Part shown: one piece after another, positions 47,545-59,240 of the stretch | Position numbering within the stretch: the stretch's first letter is position 1 | How the letters are laid out: each line of letters begins with the position of its first letter | NCBI GenBank assembly: GCA_949361645.1 | Contig: OX442418.1 | Coordinates: forward strand, 3,305,771-3,369,770 | From: Spongilla lacustris | Taxonomy: Eukaryota > Porifera > Demospongiae > Spongillida > Spongillidae | Direction of reading: 5' to 3' | DNA length: 64,000 nt | Notes under the pieces: model-generated | What the model was told of the DNA's origin: nothing | Database searches by the model: none | Seen by the model: the letters and a program-made list of their open reading frames with translations, nothing else | Position numbers and translations under genes: made by a program

Positions 47545-48590
47545 AGAATTTTTTTTCATGCCATCTAGCTGCTCGTGCTCAGCTAGCTCTGTCTGCACCT
47601 ATTGCATTTCCCGTCCGACATTATATGCAATGGCGGCACGATTTGAAGGGATTGAATGTGAGGGATCGGAGTGTCAAAGCGGCAAAAAATCATGCAGGCT
47701 AAGCGTAGAATATTCACTTGGTCTAGCAGAAATGTTGTAAAAGGGGGGAGAGTTAGCCATCGATTCATTTGAAGGGATAGGAAAACGAAATAACCAGGTT
47801 CCACTTGATTGTCGATTGGGCTTGGGAAGGACAGAAGGAACACATAAGTGAATAATAATAGTATTGCAATTCAAAAATATATTTATAGATTCAAACGCTA
47901 ACTCCCACAAGCGCCAGCATCTCTAAAGATATGTACGTTGCAATGGTCAGTCTGCCTTTCTTCTAAAAGCTTGCAGCAAGGTGCATTCAGTTTCCTACAG
48001 ATGTATATTTAAACGGAGCCTTGGCTTTTTATAACGGTCCACCTCATGATCAGTCTGTGACGTGACGGTATAAACAATTTAATAGACGCATTTGCGGCAT
48101 TCTCGAAAGACGAATAACAATTGGATCTTTTATTATACAACAAGCAGCAAATGCATAGCACTATTCTCAAAAGTTCATTGTTATGGATTTTATACAATGT
48201 ATTATTTTGTCGAAGGGATTTCCTAACAAAGTTGCAGAGCTTCTAGAGTTCCTCCGCCCAGACTCCAATTAATGAGGGAGATTACATTGTATTAACAGTT
48301 CTAAACGAATGAACGGTGAGTTCAGTACTATACTGAAATACGTTTGGAACATTATCCGGCGGCTATTTATCGGCGCTCTGCACATATATAGGCTGAGCTC
48401 TTGATCTGTGGCTCCCCAGCCTCGATCTGTTTTTAGTGCAGTTTTTGTTGCGCGTACTTTTGGAGGGGTTTTCAACGCAAAAGCATTCGCTTCTGGGGAT
48501 CTGGGGAGCTTACAGCGCTCCCCCATACCCCTAGCTGGGCGGGAGGGGTGCCCCCTCCCGCCCCGGCCCCACCCCTTGCCACGCCCTCGG

Positions 48591-48621
<31 letters not shown>

Positions 48622-48652
48622 TCACCTAAATCCTGGATCCGCCGCTGGAAAA
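47471..48652. mobile_element. 1.2-kb element with CAGCGGCGGATCC inverted ends and poly-C tracts
   Basis: The left end is CAGCGGCGGATCCCGGGGG and the right end is the inverted form CCTGGATCCGCCGCTG. Each is followed inwards by a long C run (about 47511-47542 and 48597-48622). The flanks share GAAAA, a possible short target duplication. GCGGATCC motifs beside C/G runs also occur at 38433, 48936 and 63024, so this is a dispersed family. No transposase was seen. Confidence 0.6.
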
Positions 48653-48935
48653 CTAGCTCTCGTTAGTAGCATTACCATTAGCAAGTTCAAAGCCTAGCGC
48701 TAGTATTAAAAAATGTGTGAGGCTTCCCACATTTCTTCAAAAAGTTTTCGCGCTTCGCGTGGGTTTATGGGTGCTGTGCTCCTCGCACACCATCCCCCTG
48801 CCTCAAAACTGTCCTTTTAGCACTTCCTGGATACTAAATAATTTATACGACCTTGCGTGGGAGGCAGGATTTCCCCACTTTTTTTTTTACTCCCCACTGA
48901 GGGGCCCACACCATTAAACGGTTAATCCGGCACTG

Positions 48936-49400
48936 CAGCGGATCCAGTGTTCAGGATCCTTGGCACATGTACACATTAACCCTGTGAGTACATGAAACTA
49001 CTCACAGATAGACTGGATGTGTTTTGTAACTCACAACAATGGCATCTATCTCAAAGCTCTTGAATACTTATTAACCGTGGTCACACCCCAGCTGGTCCAG
49101 TGTTCAGGATCCGCGCGTGGTGTTGGGTCCCCAGTTGGCGCATGTACACTGCACATGTACATGGTATATAAGACTACTTACAGGTTGACTATGCGTGCTC
49201 AAGAATGGCACCCATCTCCATAGTCCGTAAGTACATGTACGTAGTATAGTATTTGCAGTGGTCACACCCCGGCATTTGGTACAGTGTTCCAGATCCACGC
49301 GTGGTGTAGGGTCGCTATACGTGGCACGGGTGCAGATTTACCGTGTGACTATATGGAACAGCTCACAGCAAATTTATACAACACTACAGTGCACCATGTT
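48936..49400. repeat. Degraded copies of the 170-180-bp unit
   Basis: Forward copies share GATCCAGTGTTCAGGATCC, AACTCACAACAATGGCATC and TGGTGTTGGGTCCCCAGTTG with the array at 44096-45118. They are progressively diverged towards 49340. Confidence 0.7.
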
Positions 49401-49530
49401 TGTTTACGTTCGCCCATAAGTACACGTGGTCTATTAAGCGCGCGCTTCTGACGCCCGCCGCGTGAGGAATGTTACATTTATTCATTTTTAAATGTGCGGC
49501 TGAGGAATGTGCGGCTAACTTCAACGGGGT

Positions 49531-51844
49531 TGGTAATTTAACCATAGAGTGTTAAATTTAACTTGATCCCGTCTCGCGCGCCCCACCCCCTCCCACGCAT
49601 TGCGCCTCAATTGTTTGAGCGTGCATGTTGCGGCGGTTTCTCACTCGTTGTACTGTGTCCAACTATGTGCTTACTGCCAGACTAGCATTAACTAGTATAC
49701 GTGCTTTTCTAGTCAAAGTTTTCCTGCTGAAGTGACTTAATTTATTCAGATGTTGTATATTCTGCAGGACAGGGGACGAAATAGACTTGCGTCATGCTGA
49801 ATGATACTGTTCACTGCTTGAAGTATAGCCCTAGAAACTCGCAAATAGAATAAAGAATAATTTAACTTCTAAATATTATGCAGTTTCTTTGAGACATCCA
49901 GTGTACATGCACAGATATTGTATACAGCATGCAATACAGATAGAATCAAGCGGAGCTGTAGCGGAACTAAGCAGTGCACTGGTAAAATTTGTGGCTTTAT
50001 TCTATGTAATGGAATAAAATAGAGGTAAAGTTGCTTAAAACTGACATGAGATTATTAATAGACATAGCTGTTCTGCATTGAGTAATAATCACACAGTACA
50101 AAGAATAACACGGTCAGCATTTATCCCTAGATATCTGCATTCAATAGAAAATAAAATTTTTCTATAGGGCTACGTCATCTGAATATGATATCTTATGTGG
50201 CTCAAGTATTAACTATAAAAGTTACTAAGCTATAAACGTATAAATGTAACGGCAAAACTGATCAAGCAATAAAACTCATGATCAGCCATTTAAATCCGTT
50301 TCCAATCCCTCTACGCACATGTGCTGTCTATGGATCAATTTGGGCCATGCATGGGTGTGTTGCAATAAATTCGCACGGAAACGCGCGCCCCTCCCATTAT
50401 TCATGACGGACCCCCCCCCCCCCCCCACCCCCGAATTCTGTATATGCCACTGTATCATACCATGCTCATTTTAAGTCCAACATACCTGTACGAGAAAATA
50501 CTTCCCTCGCCAACCCTATCCATGTAGTTATAACTAATATAATGATCCACATACGCGATTTATTACGGTTCCGTGCAGCTGATTTTTGCACCATTTTCAA
50601 TCGCGTCACAGGGGAGGGGTTACTTCAGATCGATGACACGGACGCCCAACAATTTTCCACTAAGGTCAGTATGCATCACCATATCTAGATAAGATTAGAG
50701 GCCATTGGAAGCTTGCCGAATTGGTTTTTCATTTATGAATAATCTGTGTGGCTCGTCCTTATCCGGCCACATAGGCTCAATGGATCACCACATAGAAATG
50801 AAATGGTCGTTTTACCAATTTTCTGAGTTTGCAGCACAGCTCATTTCAACTACATATAAAATATGTCTACAAGCTGAAGATCACTTTCTTGTATACAAGA
50901 GGTCTACCATTATCATTCAGTGCATACCTTGAAAGTACACCTATTGATCTGCCATCCAAAAAGAAGCAAAGAATTGAAAAATGTGATCCATTGACATTCA
51001 AGAGGTGGCTCCACATGTACAATTGCTACACATAGCTAGCTGCAATGCTATGGATTATTGGAGTTGCACCACCACAGGTACACACCAGCAAATGTTTCAC
51101 CTGATAACCAGGTGCCCAATCTGTTTGATGATCCTCTGACAGCAACCTCTAGATCTCCCACGCAGGGCACGTGTATGTACCACTTGCAGAGTGAAATGGT
51201 ACATGGAGTTCACAGTCCATGTGTGTAGAGGTGAAGTGTCTGCCATGCTGCTGCACACAGTTAATTCCAGCAGAAATTAAGCCGGCATCTCAACTGACTG
51301 CTGAAGGACTTAATGGTCCACTGCATAGCCTGCAAACAGGATGTAAAAGATGAAGATTATCACACACATGAGTGCAGTATTCACCAACAAAGGCTTGTTT
51401 TGAGTAGGTTGCAGACACCTGTCCTGACAAATGCTCTACACCCTCAGCCCCTTAGCCTCTCCTCTCCACTCCCTAACCATACCTCAGTGACTTTCCTAAC
51501 CATACATTTTCATACATACATTAAATTAGTGAAAAACAATGGCTCCTGGCCAAACTAAAATGAATAATCATCATTAACCTCTCTATAGCACCTCAGAACG
51601 TGGTACTATTCATGATCATCCCCCGGCAAAAATGCAATAATTTGTATCGCTATGATTCCAATACTTTCGCGCACCACTTCTAGTGTGACTAGATAATACG
51701 GCAAAACATCTACTCTACACCTTCTGTCTTCGTTAGTTTCCTGCTTTCAGTTTGTTGACAGAAATTGTCTCGTATTGTTACATGTACATGTACATGTACA
51801 TAGCATGGCTTTGAAGTTAAAATGTCCTTTACACTTTTTGATGC
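49531..51844. other. Mostly featureless; short zinc-finger-like frame at 51313
   Basis: No clear gene was seen. A frame at 51313-51558 begins MVHCIACKQDVKDEDYHTHE and continues with C, fitting a CxxC...H...C mini zinc finger, but it stands alone. A C run lies at 50410-50427 and a TACATGTACATG cluster at 51778-51800. The 50453-50600 segment matches sequence at 61300-61410 upstream of the GABA-B paralog. Confidence 0.4.
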
Positions 51845-52018
51845 TAGAGTTCATAACGGAGATGCAACCTTAAGCCATGTGATTTGGGCCATAATAGAAC
51901 AATAGTACCTTTGCATTATATGGCTTGTAGAATGGCAACTGAACTTCTCAGGTCCTCACGTTTCACAGGTCAAGTCACCATAGGCGTAGGTGTGTGTGTG
52001 TGTGTGGAGGGGGGGGGG

Positions 52019-53590
52019 GCTAATGTCAGATGTTGAACATGTACATGTAGGTGGTACTCTACTGTTATTGTTATCATAACTGGCAATGAATACACAATAC
52101 AATTTCTTAGGAATGGACCTGTGCATGTCTATGACATTTATCTTAGTAACTACCAAAGCACTGATAAAATTAATGAGCACAGCAATTGTAAGAACGTTGC
52201 ACCATTGTGTGTCAGTTAAAAAGTTTGGTTTACCATCATCTGTACTATAGTACATGCAGGTGCAAGATCCTTACAGTACAGCATATCTAGTGAATAATTG
52301 GATTTGTTAAGGGTTAAGCACATTCTGCATGTGTACTCTCAGTTAAGGAAGTCATGAGAAGTGAAATTCTAACATGTATTTATGTATACCGGGTATAATA
52401 CATCACCAGAAAGTAAGACTATTTAACCACTAATTCATACGGCCACGTCTCACATTCATTCTTTAATATGTTTACATAGTCTAACCATATCATTACTTAT
52501 ATTTGAGAACCTGCAATGGCTTGGGGAGAGCGGATGGGAGGGGAGGGGGTTGAGTATTCCACAATGAAGCATCGGACATAAACCATATACTTCTTGTTGT
52601 TTAAAGGATGGTACACAAGACAAATAAGCTCCCACTTAATTTGGCAATGATACGGCCATTGGGTTAAGGTGAATGCATGGCAGGTGATCATGGATTGTGT
52701 TATTGGTGAGCAGTGATCTGGTAAATTATTAGTGAGTGGTGATCTGGTTATTGGGAAGCCACGTGGTGGCTGATAAAAGAGCTAGGATAAGAAGTGTGTC
52801 TAGTCAAGATCAGTCTAATTAAGTGTCTGGGTGCCTGTCCTTGTTTGCAGACATTTGGATCTTGCACCCATGACCTTTCATGTGGAGTTTCTTGATTGGT
52901 TCAATAACTAAAATGTAGGTTCTACAAGAGGAATCATTTGATACATATGATGTGTTGTGTGTGCATGTGACAAGTCTGGTGCAGATGTGCTATGCAGATA
53001 CCGATACTAATGTGATGGTCATAGTACAATTAAGGGATCCCAATGAGCTATTTTAATGAAGGAGGCCCAGCAAAAGTAACTAACCATTGTAAACCATTTT
53101 AGGTCCAACATGTACAGTTGTTAAAAGGACTAGTAGGCTGGTATGTGTTTGTGTGCAAAAATAGATCTACTGATTGATGTGCATGCATTTGTCAGTGTCA
53201 AATGTTGAACATGTAGGTGCCAGTGGTGCTACTAAATCACTGACCATGAATACGTAATGAGATTTCTCTAGAATGGACCTGTGCATATATGTATGTATAT
53301 AGTATGACATGAATCTGAGCAAGTGGTAATGCATTGATAATGAGCACAGTAATTTTAAGAGCTGTGTGGCTTGTATGGTTTGGTTTACCTTCCCTACATC
53401 TTTAGTGCATGCCAGTGCAGGATGGCAGGATCCTTACAATACAGCAACACTAAGTGCATTCTGCATGTACTCTTAGTAAAGGAATTTATGAGGCATGGCA
53501 TCTAGACACAGTAGACTGCATGGTATAATGGCTCACAAATACAATCACTCATTTATACATGTATGATCATTTCTTCAATATTGCATTATT
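52019..53590. repeat. Element with direct terminal repeats, copy B
   Basis: The blocks at about 52019-52460 and 53195-53590 are similar and in direct orientation (CAATGAATACACAATA / CATGAATACGTAATGAG, GGAATGGACCTGTGCAT, TAATGAGCACAG). The spacer contains GCCACGTGGTGGCTGA and GAGTTTCTTGATTGGTTC. It is collinear with 61565-62995. Together with the preceding 51845-52018 (ACGGAGATGCAACCTTAAGC) it forms one half of the segmental duplication. Confidence 0.75.
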
Positions 53591-53798
53591 TATTAACTAG
53601 TTCAGTTAGACAAAACCAAGTCATTGATTTTTTAACCTTAATGGCATTATGGCATAAACTACATTAATTTGCATATTGGTTCCAGAAAGTACATGCAGAA
53701 TTGGTAAATTCAAAAACCACTCTTTAAGTTAATGTAAGAATAATTTAGCCATACATGCACATGCAACATGCAGCATAGTTATTAGTATGGAGGCATGT

Positions 53799-54768
53799 GG
53801 TCCTGTAATATAGTTAACTAAGGATCCATGTGGCCTGTGACCTTGTTCTTTTTGGGTCCCTGTGTGGTCCTGTGGCCTCATTTTTCATAAGGGGGGGGGG
53901 GGGGGGGGGGGATTGACTAAAGGATTCTCCAAAGGATATAATTAAAGTGTTTCTGGACAATGTCTCACTAGTGGGATCGAACTGGGTTGCTCATCAATAG
54001 CAATAGATGTGGTAGCATGTGGTATGGGACAGTACATTAATTAATCTGTTTTCCAGTCATATTAGGTAAAATGATCCACCCCCCCCCCCCACACACACAC
54101 ACACGCACAACCAAGAGCATTTCACAGGTTCAGCCATATTTAAGCACACATTAACTGAATGTACACTGTATACTTGCTACTCTGTATTTTGTGTTGTAAA
54201 CACACTGCTCTCATTTTATGCTTCTATTATGCTGTCATGATTATTATAATTATGATAATACATTTTTTGATTGGAGCCAAATTGAGCCAGAGGTTCTTAT
54301 AAAGAAATACTGCCCTGTCTCATGATGCTAGTGTAATGCTACATGTAGTTTAGTATCATGACATTAAGACCACTGCAGTGGCACACGATCCTTTGGAATA
54401 ATAGTGTGCTGTAGGCCTATAGGCTCCAGCAAAGAGATGATTTCTCTTCCTGTATATTTTCTTGTGCCAATCTGGTCCATTTATTGTTTACAGCACGCAA
54501 TATGTGAGTACAGCAGAGTGCCAGAAATGATCAGGTACATGTATGTGAAGGTGATATGTGGTTTGAGTTGTAGATTTTTATCAGTCCTGCCATCCAATGC
54601 TCATTGTGAAATGTGGTCACCATTTATATTTATAACTGAATGTGTGGCCTAAAATGTCCATGTACATGTATAAAAAAGATGTACGTTTTAATAAGGGAAA
54701 ATGCCATACATGTAAGAGTAAATGACAGAAAGGCAAGCAATTCCATATGAACTGCAGCAAGTTGTGTG
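53799..54768. repeat. Dispersed ~1-kb repeat, copy 2
   Basis: Second copy of the repeat at 14094-15166, in the same orientation, with a G run (about 53891-53911) and a CA microsatellite (54078-54106) at the matching places. Confidence 0.8.
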
Positions 54769-56526
54769 CCATCATTACCTTTTGGTGAGCTTAAATATTA
54801 GTAAAAACACAATGACTTACATGCATTGTTTGGTGTGATGCATATGCATAGCTGGTTTGTATTTGGTTTCTATAGCGTACTTAGTTCAGCACCAATATGG
54901 TTCAAGGGTAAATATCCAAGTGGGCAGCAGTGTGATTTTTTCTCATATGATAAATGGACTGCTGACCCAGCCATCAAACTCCATTCCAACTGCATTCAAG
55001 CCATACATGTAGTAACACCTTGTACACCACACCTCCTTTAATTTCTGCTACACATGTGAGTTAACGAGAGACAGAATTAGTTATGCAGCATCACAATACC
55101 CAAACCCCATTTTATTGAAACTCACAAACACAAAAATAGAAGTTAAAGTCCTGTGGCTGTCCATTGCAGTTATAACAACCTACCTGCCAGCCCCAAATAT
55201 AATTACTCACTGCAACAATTTCTGATCCCATCGATCTTGATATAATGATCCACATTAGCAAAATTATAGTATGACCCACACAAGTTGAACAACATGTACA
55301 GCTGTGGTGGCCCCTTACATGTGGATAGAAATGTGCCCAACACCATATACATGACCAAAGACCACCAGCTTTACTTCCAGCTAGGAGTTTATTAGACATA
55401 AATGGAAGTAATAGTATACTATTATTATTTTAGGTTTTCTAGATACAAGTTTAATTTTCTCTCATAAAAATCTTCTTTTGTTTTCCAGTTGCAGTCATAC
55501 AAACCGTCACATCTGTAGCAAAAGCACTGTTCAAGTGGTTGCTTAGTACATGAAAACCAAAAAACTAAAAGAATTACTGTGAGCAACATGCTTGCCTGCC
55601 AAGATCAGCTGTGGATAGGTCTGTGGAGCTATGCCCACTTGCCATGTGAGGAAGCCTAAAAAATGCCAAACCTATAATTTCATTCGGATTTATGACTGGA
55701 TGCCAGGTTTGTATATATTAAGAGGTTGCTGTGTAAGTTCTTTTGTATATTTTTTTTAATAATCTCAGGTGGCAGGTGGACTACAAGATATTCCACCATA
55801 AAGCATGTTGAAGGACTTGAATTGGTTAATTCCTTCATGTACAACACATGGTGTGGTATGGTACCAAATTTATTTGGTGTGCATTGATTACAATTATGCA
55901 GGGATGGAAAATGTGGCTACAGAGCTGAAGACAATATATGCTGGGCCTGTGAGTGCTAGAGATTCTAACATTAGTATGATTTTTTAGGATTTTTTTTATT
56001 ATTCAACAAGGAGATCTAAAGTTGCACCTGTACTGATGCGAGAAGAACTGTGCCAGCAACCCAGACATTGAAATGTGGTTCTGAGTGTAAGCAAGCACTT
56101 TTAGGTGTGCACATTCAATGTGCATTTTTACATGCAGTTATACGTGGAGGTAACATTTATGCCTGCATAAAATTTCTGGTACTAAATTAAACATAAAAAG
56201 TAGAACCTTGTACAGATGCAATAGGACAGGATACATGTATGTCACATTGTTGAATGTTGTACTGAGATATCTGGAATGGGTTCATAGATGCATCTGGCTT
56301 TAATTGACACAAGCACGGGAGGATGAACCATGCAGCGAGAGAATTATAAAGCTTATGGGAAATGGAAGGATATGCAGCACTATAGGCAAATATAATAACT
56401 GCCTTCTCTATTCTACTATTTGGCGACGAATCAAAGGTTGTGGACAGGCGGTACAAAAAGTAAGACTTATTGTCTGTACAAATTACATGGCTTAGAATTC
56501 CTGTCCACTTGGCTATCCACTGCACT
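54769..56526. other. No recognisable gene
   Basis: Only short frames are present (for example 55805-55987 and minus 55112-55399), without domains or matched splice sites. Confidence 0.45.
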
Positions 56527-56670
56527 TAATTGATACACGTACTTACAAGAGCAAGTTCCTCTATCCTGACAACAAAAGTGTTCCCTGATGGTGTACATAT
56601 GGGGATCATGTACACAAGCCAACAACTAACACTGATTATAGTGAAAAACTGCCAGCACACCATCACTCAT
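56527..56670 (-). pseudogene. Short GABA-B-like receptor fragment
   Basis: On the minus strand this aligns with the intact gene from helix 4 (ATGAGTGATGGTGTGCTGGC) to the start of helix 5 (AAGTGCAGTGGATAG), including CATGATCCCCATATGTA and CCATCAGGGAACAC. Internal deletions and stops break the frame. The helix 4 part overlaps sequence also retained at 59310, so this is a separate third copy and not simply the missing 3' half of the broken paralog. Confidence 0.75.
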
Positions 56671-57806
56671 CATAGTGTAATCAGTAGATCTACCATCTCA
56701 TCAAACACCTTCATGTATTAGCATGGACTAATCCAACTAAATTTCTAGTTGAAAGTATTGGATTTGTTGACTACTACGTCTTGAGAACCGACCGTGAGGG
56801 CGGCTAGATAAACAATTACAAAAGAACAATTCGCAGATGTAACCCCAGTACTCAAGGTGTCACCACAACACCCAAGAGGTGTCACCCCAACACTTTCATA
56901 CCTATTGAATAATAGGAGCCAAAATTAAACTTAAAGCGACACACACATCTACATGTATACTCGGCCTCGCACTTGGGTTTGATACATGTGTAATGACTGC
57001 TTGTACTGCCACAATTAATGCGGCAATCTTTAATGTGGCTCATTCTCATCGTATTATATAATTCACTGCGTTACTATACGTATAGGGTTCAGTTTTGGGT
57101 TGGGTAAATTTGTTTAATGTTGGTGATGATGCTACATATAAATCAGCCTCTAGGCAGGCTAGCCTTACTCCTTTGACCCCTCAAAAGCGGACAAATAACA
57201 AAACATCCAGCTCCCCGACTGGTGGAGTTAGTGATCAGGTTCCAGGCACCATACATACCAGGATAGGGGAACTCACTCAGTCATCAGCCACTGCAGTGCA
57301 TAAGTCACCCGACCTACCTCTCCCATACTGTATGCACACCTGTTCTGTACAACATTTCTGGCATTTTGTGTATCATATTCATGATCTTTCACATGCAGCT
57401 AGCAGGCGGCACCCTCTGGACTTCTACCCCAATAGCCACCTAAACATGGCCAGCATCATGGTTTGGCCGACCAAATGGTAGCCAGCGCTCATCACGGGTC
57501 CCTGTTGGCCAGCTGCAGCTGTCACCTGCCCTTAAGTGGGCAAACAATGATCAGTGTGAATTTGGGCAGTACTCTATACAAGCATCAGGCCAACCATGCA
57601 TAGAGAGCGCATAGCATTCCTGGAAAGCATTAAATACTACTATAAGGCACCATATGTCATACAAGGTAAAACATGCAAGGAAATGAAACTTGTATTTCAG
57701 TCTTAATTCTATATAAATGAAAGTGTACAAAAATAATTGACTTCTTGTCTTAGAATTTTTCAAAGGTCCAAGCTAGCGCTGTAAGTATATTACATGTGTT
57801 TCTCAC

Positions 57807-57995
57807 CACTAAATGCTTCACAGATTTTATAATTAATGGCACCAGTGCAGCTAAGGCAAACCATATTATGTCTGATGAACTGAACAAAGGTTTTGTGCTC
57901 CAGGTGATCGGCTTCATTTTGATTGCGTAGCCTACTGGCTGTGGGAGGAAATAAATCTTCTTCATGATGCAATTTGTGCAGTAGCCTTTTATCAC
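57807..57995 (-). CDS. Orphan exon, unknown protein
   Basis: A 189-nt open stretch lies between an acceptor GAAGCAG and a donor GTGAGAAA, with symmetric phase. It reads GDKRLLHKLHHEEDLFPPTA, then SRLRNQNEADHLEHKTFV, then MVCLSCTGAINYKICEAF. The composition is protein-like and polar. No partner exons were recognised within several hundred bases. It may be a solitary remnant of a host or element gene. Confidence 0.4.
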
Positions 57996-58103
57996 CTGCT
58001 TCTATCGTGGCTGATGCCTATCAAATTCATCTCTACACGAAATTATTTATTCTATGAATTTATACCGCACATATTTTATGGGCACGTCATTGTCGAATAT
58101 TAT

Positions 58104-59240
58104 ACAGGGTGTTTCACAATCAAGGAAAATTGTTTATAAATTAACCAAAAGCAGTTAATTAACTTAAATTTGTTGATAAATGCTCTATTAACTTGAGCTT
58201 AAATGTTGATGTAAACAACCTACATATTAATTTAATAATTAATTTAATAAAAATCATAAAATACATGTTTATGCACACATACATACGTAAAATACACAAC
58301 TAACTACACTATACATCTAAATCTACAATGCACTTCTACTCAACATCGCTCTTGAGTTGGCCTTAATTAGGGACATGTTCAGACGACCATATACATTTGA
58401 AATCACTCTGGACATCGCTTGGTTGGTTTTGATGCAAAGCCTGCGAGCCAAACGTGAGATGGTACGTTGTGCTTCTATGCCCCATGCACCATAGGCTTCC
58501 ACTGCTAAGGGCACACAGATCCATCCAAGTTCTTCACACTTTATATCGTTTTCAATGTGCTTTTGGACTTCAGCAAATGCAGCTGCTGACCCCCCTGTGA
58601 ATCCCGCTTCGGCAATAACATTAGAGTTAAGCGGTGAAATCACAGTGAGGCCTATGGCTGCTGGTCTGCTGCAGAACCAGTTGGGAACCAAAATGTCAGC
58701 TGGCCTATTAGGACAGTTGTCATGGCTCAACCCACATCCAGCTTCACATTGAACACTTATGCCTGCCCGACGAAACGACTCAGCCAGTATGTCTCTGATG
58801 TTGTTGTGTCTTATGAAAACAACTCCCCCTCTCTTACAAAAGGATCTAAGGAATGGTCATAGCACAAAGAACATTGAGACCCTGCTGATGTATCCATGCC
58901 AAGCCACCATTTGATAGCTATATGGCACTCTTCACAGTCAAGGTTCAAACACTAGAGGCATTCAAAAGCTCCAACATATCCTTGAATTTTAATAATATCA
59001 ACCTGGCCAAATTTATTAATAAATTCAAACCACTAAATCGAGATTCAATGGCCCCTAAATCAAATACATTGCAAAAATAAATAAATCAAGATTTCAATCT
59101 TGAATAACTTCTAAATGGAAGCAGTTACTTAAATACAGTATTTAACTAATCACCAGGTCTACATTTATTAACATTAATAGGGGTTTTGGGACTTTTATTA
59201 TTGTTAAATAACCATTAAAGATAATTTCACCAGCATTAAC
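58104..59240 (-). mobile_element. RT-derived element interrupting the GABA-B paralog
   Basis: The right-hand part (59240 to about 58940) matches 660-1000 inverted. The left-hand end (58104-58270) begins TACAGGGTGTTTCAC and combines both ends of the element at 566-1108. Between them lies a reverse-transcriptase C-terminal domain. The element replaces the receptor gene from helix 4 onwards; the receptor reading frame runs into it at about 59240. Confidence 0.65.
58323..58930 (-). pseudogene. C-terminal domain of a LINE-like reverse transcriptase
   Basis: On the minus strand a degraded zinc-knuckle-like block (CSLCYDHSLDPF, 58850) is followed by GVVFIRHNNIRDILAESFRR, RPADILVPNW, TVISPLN, then EELGWICVPLAVEAYGAWG up to the stop at 58323. 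This series is typical of the tail of metazoan reverse-transcriptase proteins. The RPAD...TV...E order resembles a restriction-endonuclease-like fold, although the usual D before TV is replaced here (IGLTV). The catalytic RT core is absent and the first part is frame-shifted, so it is defective. It is probably the same family as the copy at 2450-4620. Confidence 0.7.

Larger units (their letters stand above)
38431..50452. mobile_element. ~12-kb block of nested repeats inserted upstream of the GABA-B-like gene
   Basis: The paralogous block at 61222-63000 is continuous where this block interrupts. Its ACCATTTTATAATCATACCA join corresponds here to ACCATTTTA at 38430 and ATCATACCATGCTC at 50450. 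The ends carry GGGCGGATCCAG followed by a C run (38431-38458), and a C run followed by GAATTCTGTATATGCCACTG (50410-50452). Inside are several TIR elements, listed separately. The block may have grown by successive insertions; a single giant element is less likely. Loss from the paralog is the alternative. Confidence 0.6.

Noticed and set aside
48269..48629. Glycine- or proline-rich frames on both strands
   Set aside because: They are produced by the poly-C tract and the GC-rich end of the GGATCC element.
53960..54020. tRNA-like B box on the minus strand
   Set aside because: Only AGTTCGATCCC fits; there is no matching A box or cloverleaf, so no tRNA is called.
56780..56820. GAGAACCGACC stretch resembling the GABA-B signal-peptide region
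   Set aside because: The match is only about 12 bases and is not followed by further similarity.
57095..57481. 128-codon plus-strand frame (MGWVNLFNVGDDATYKSASR)
   Set aside because: No domain, no splice partners and no similar copy was seen, so chance cannot be excluded.
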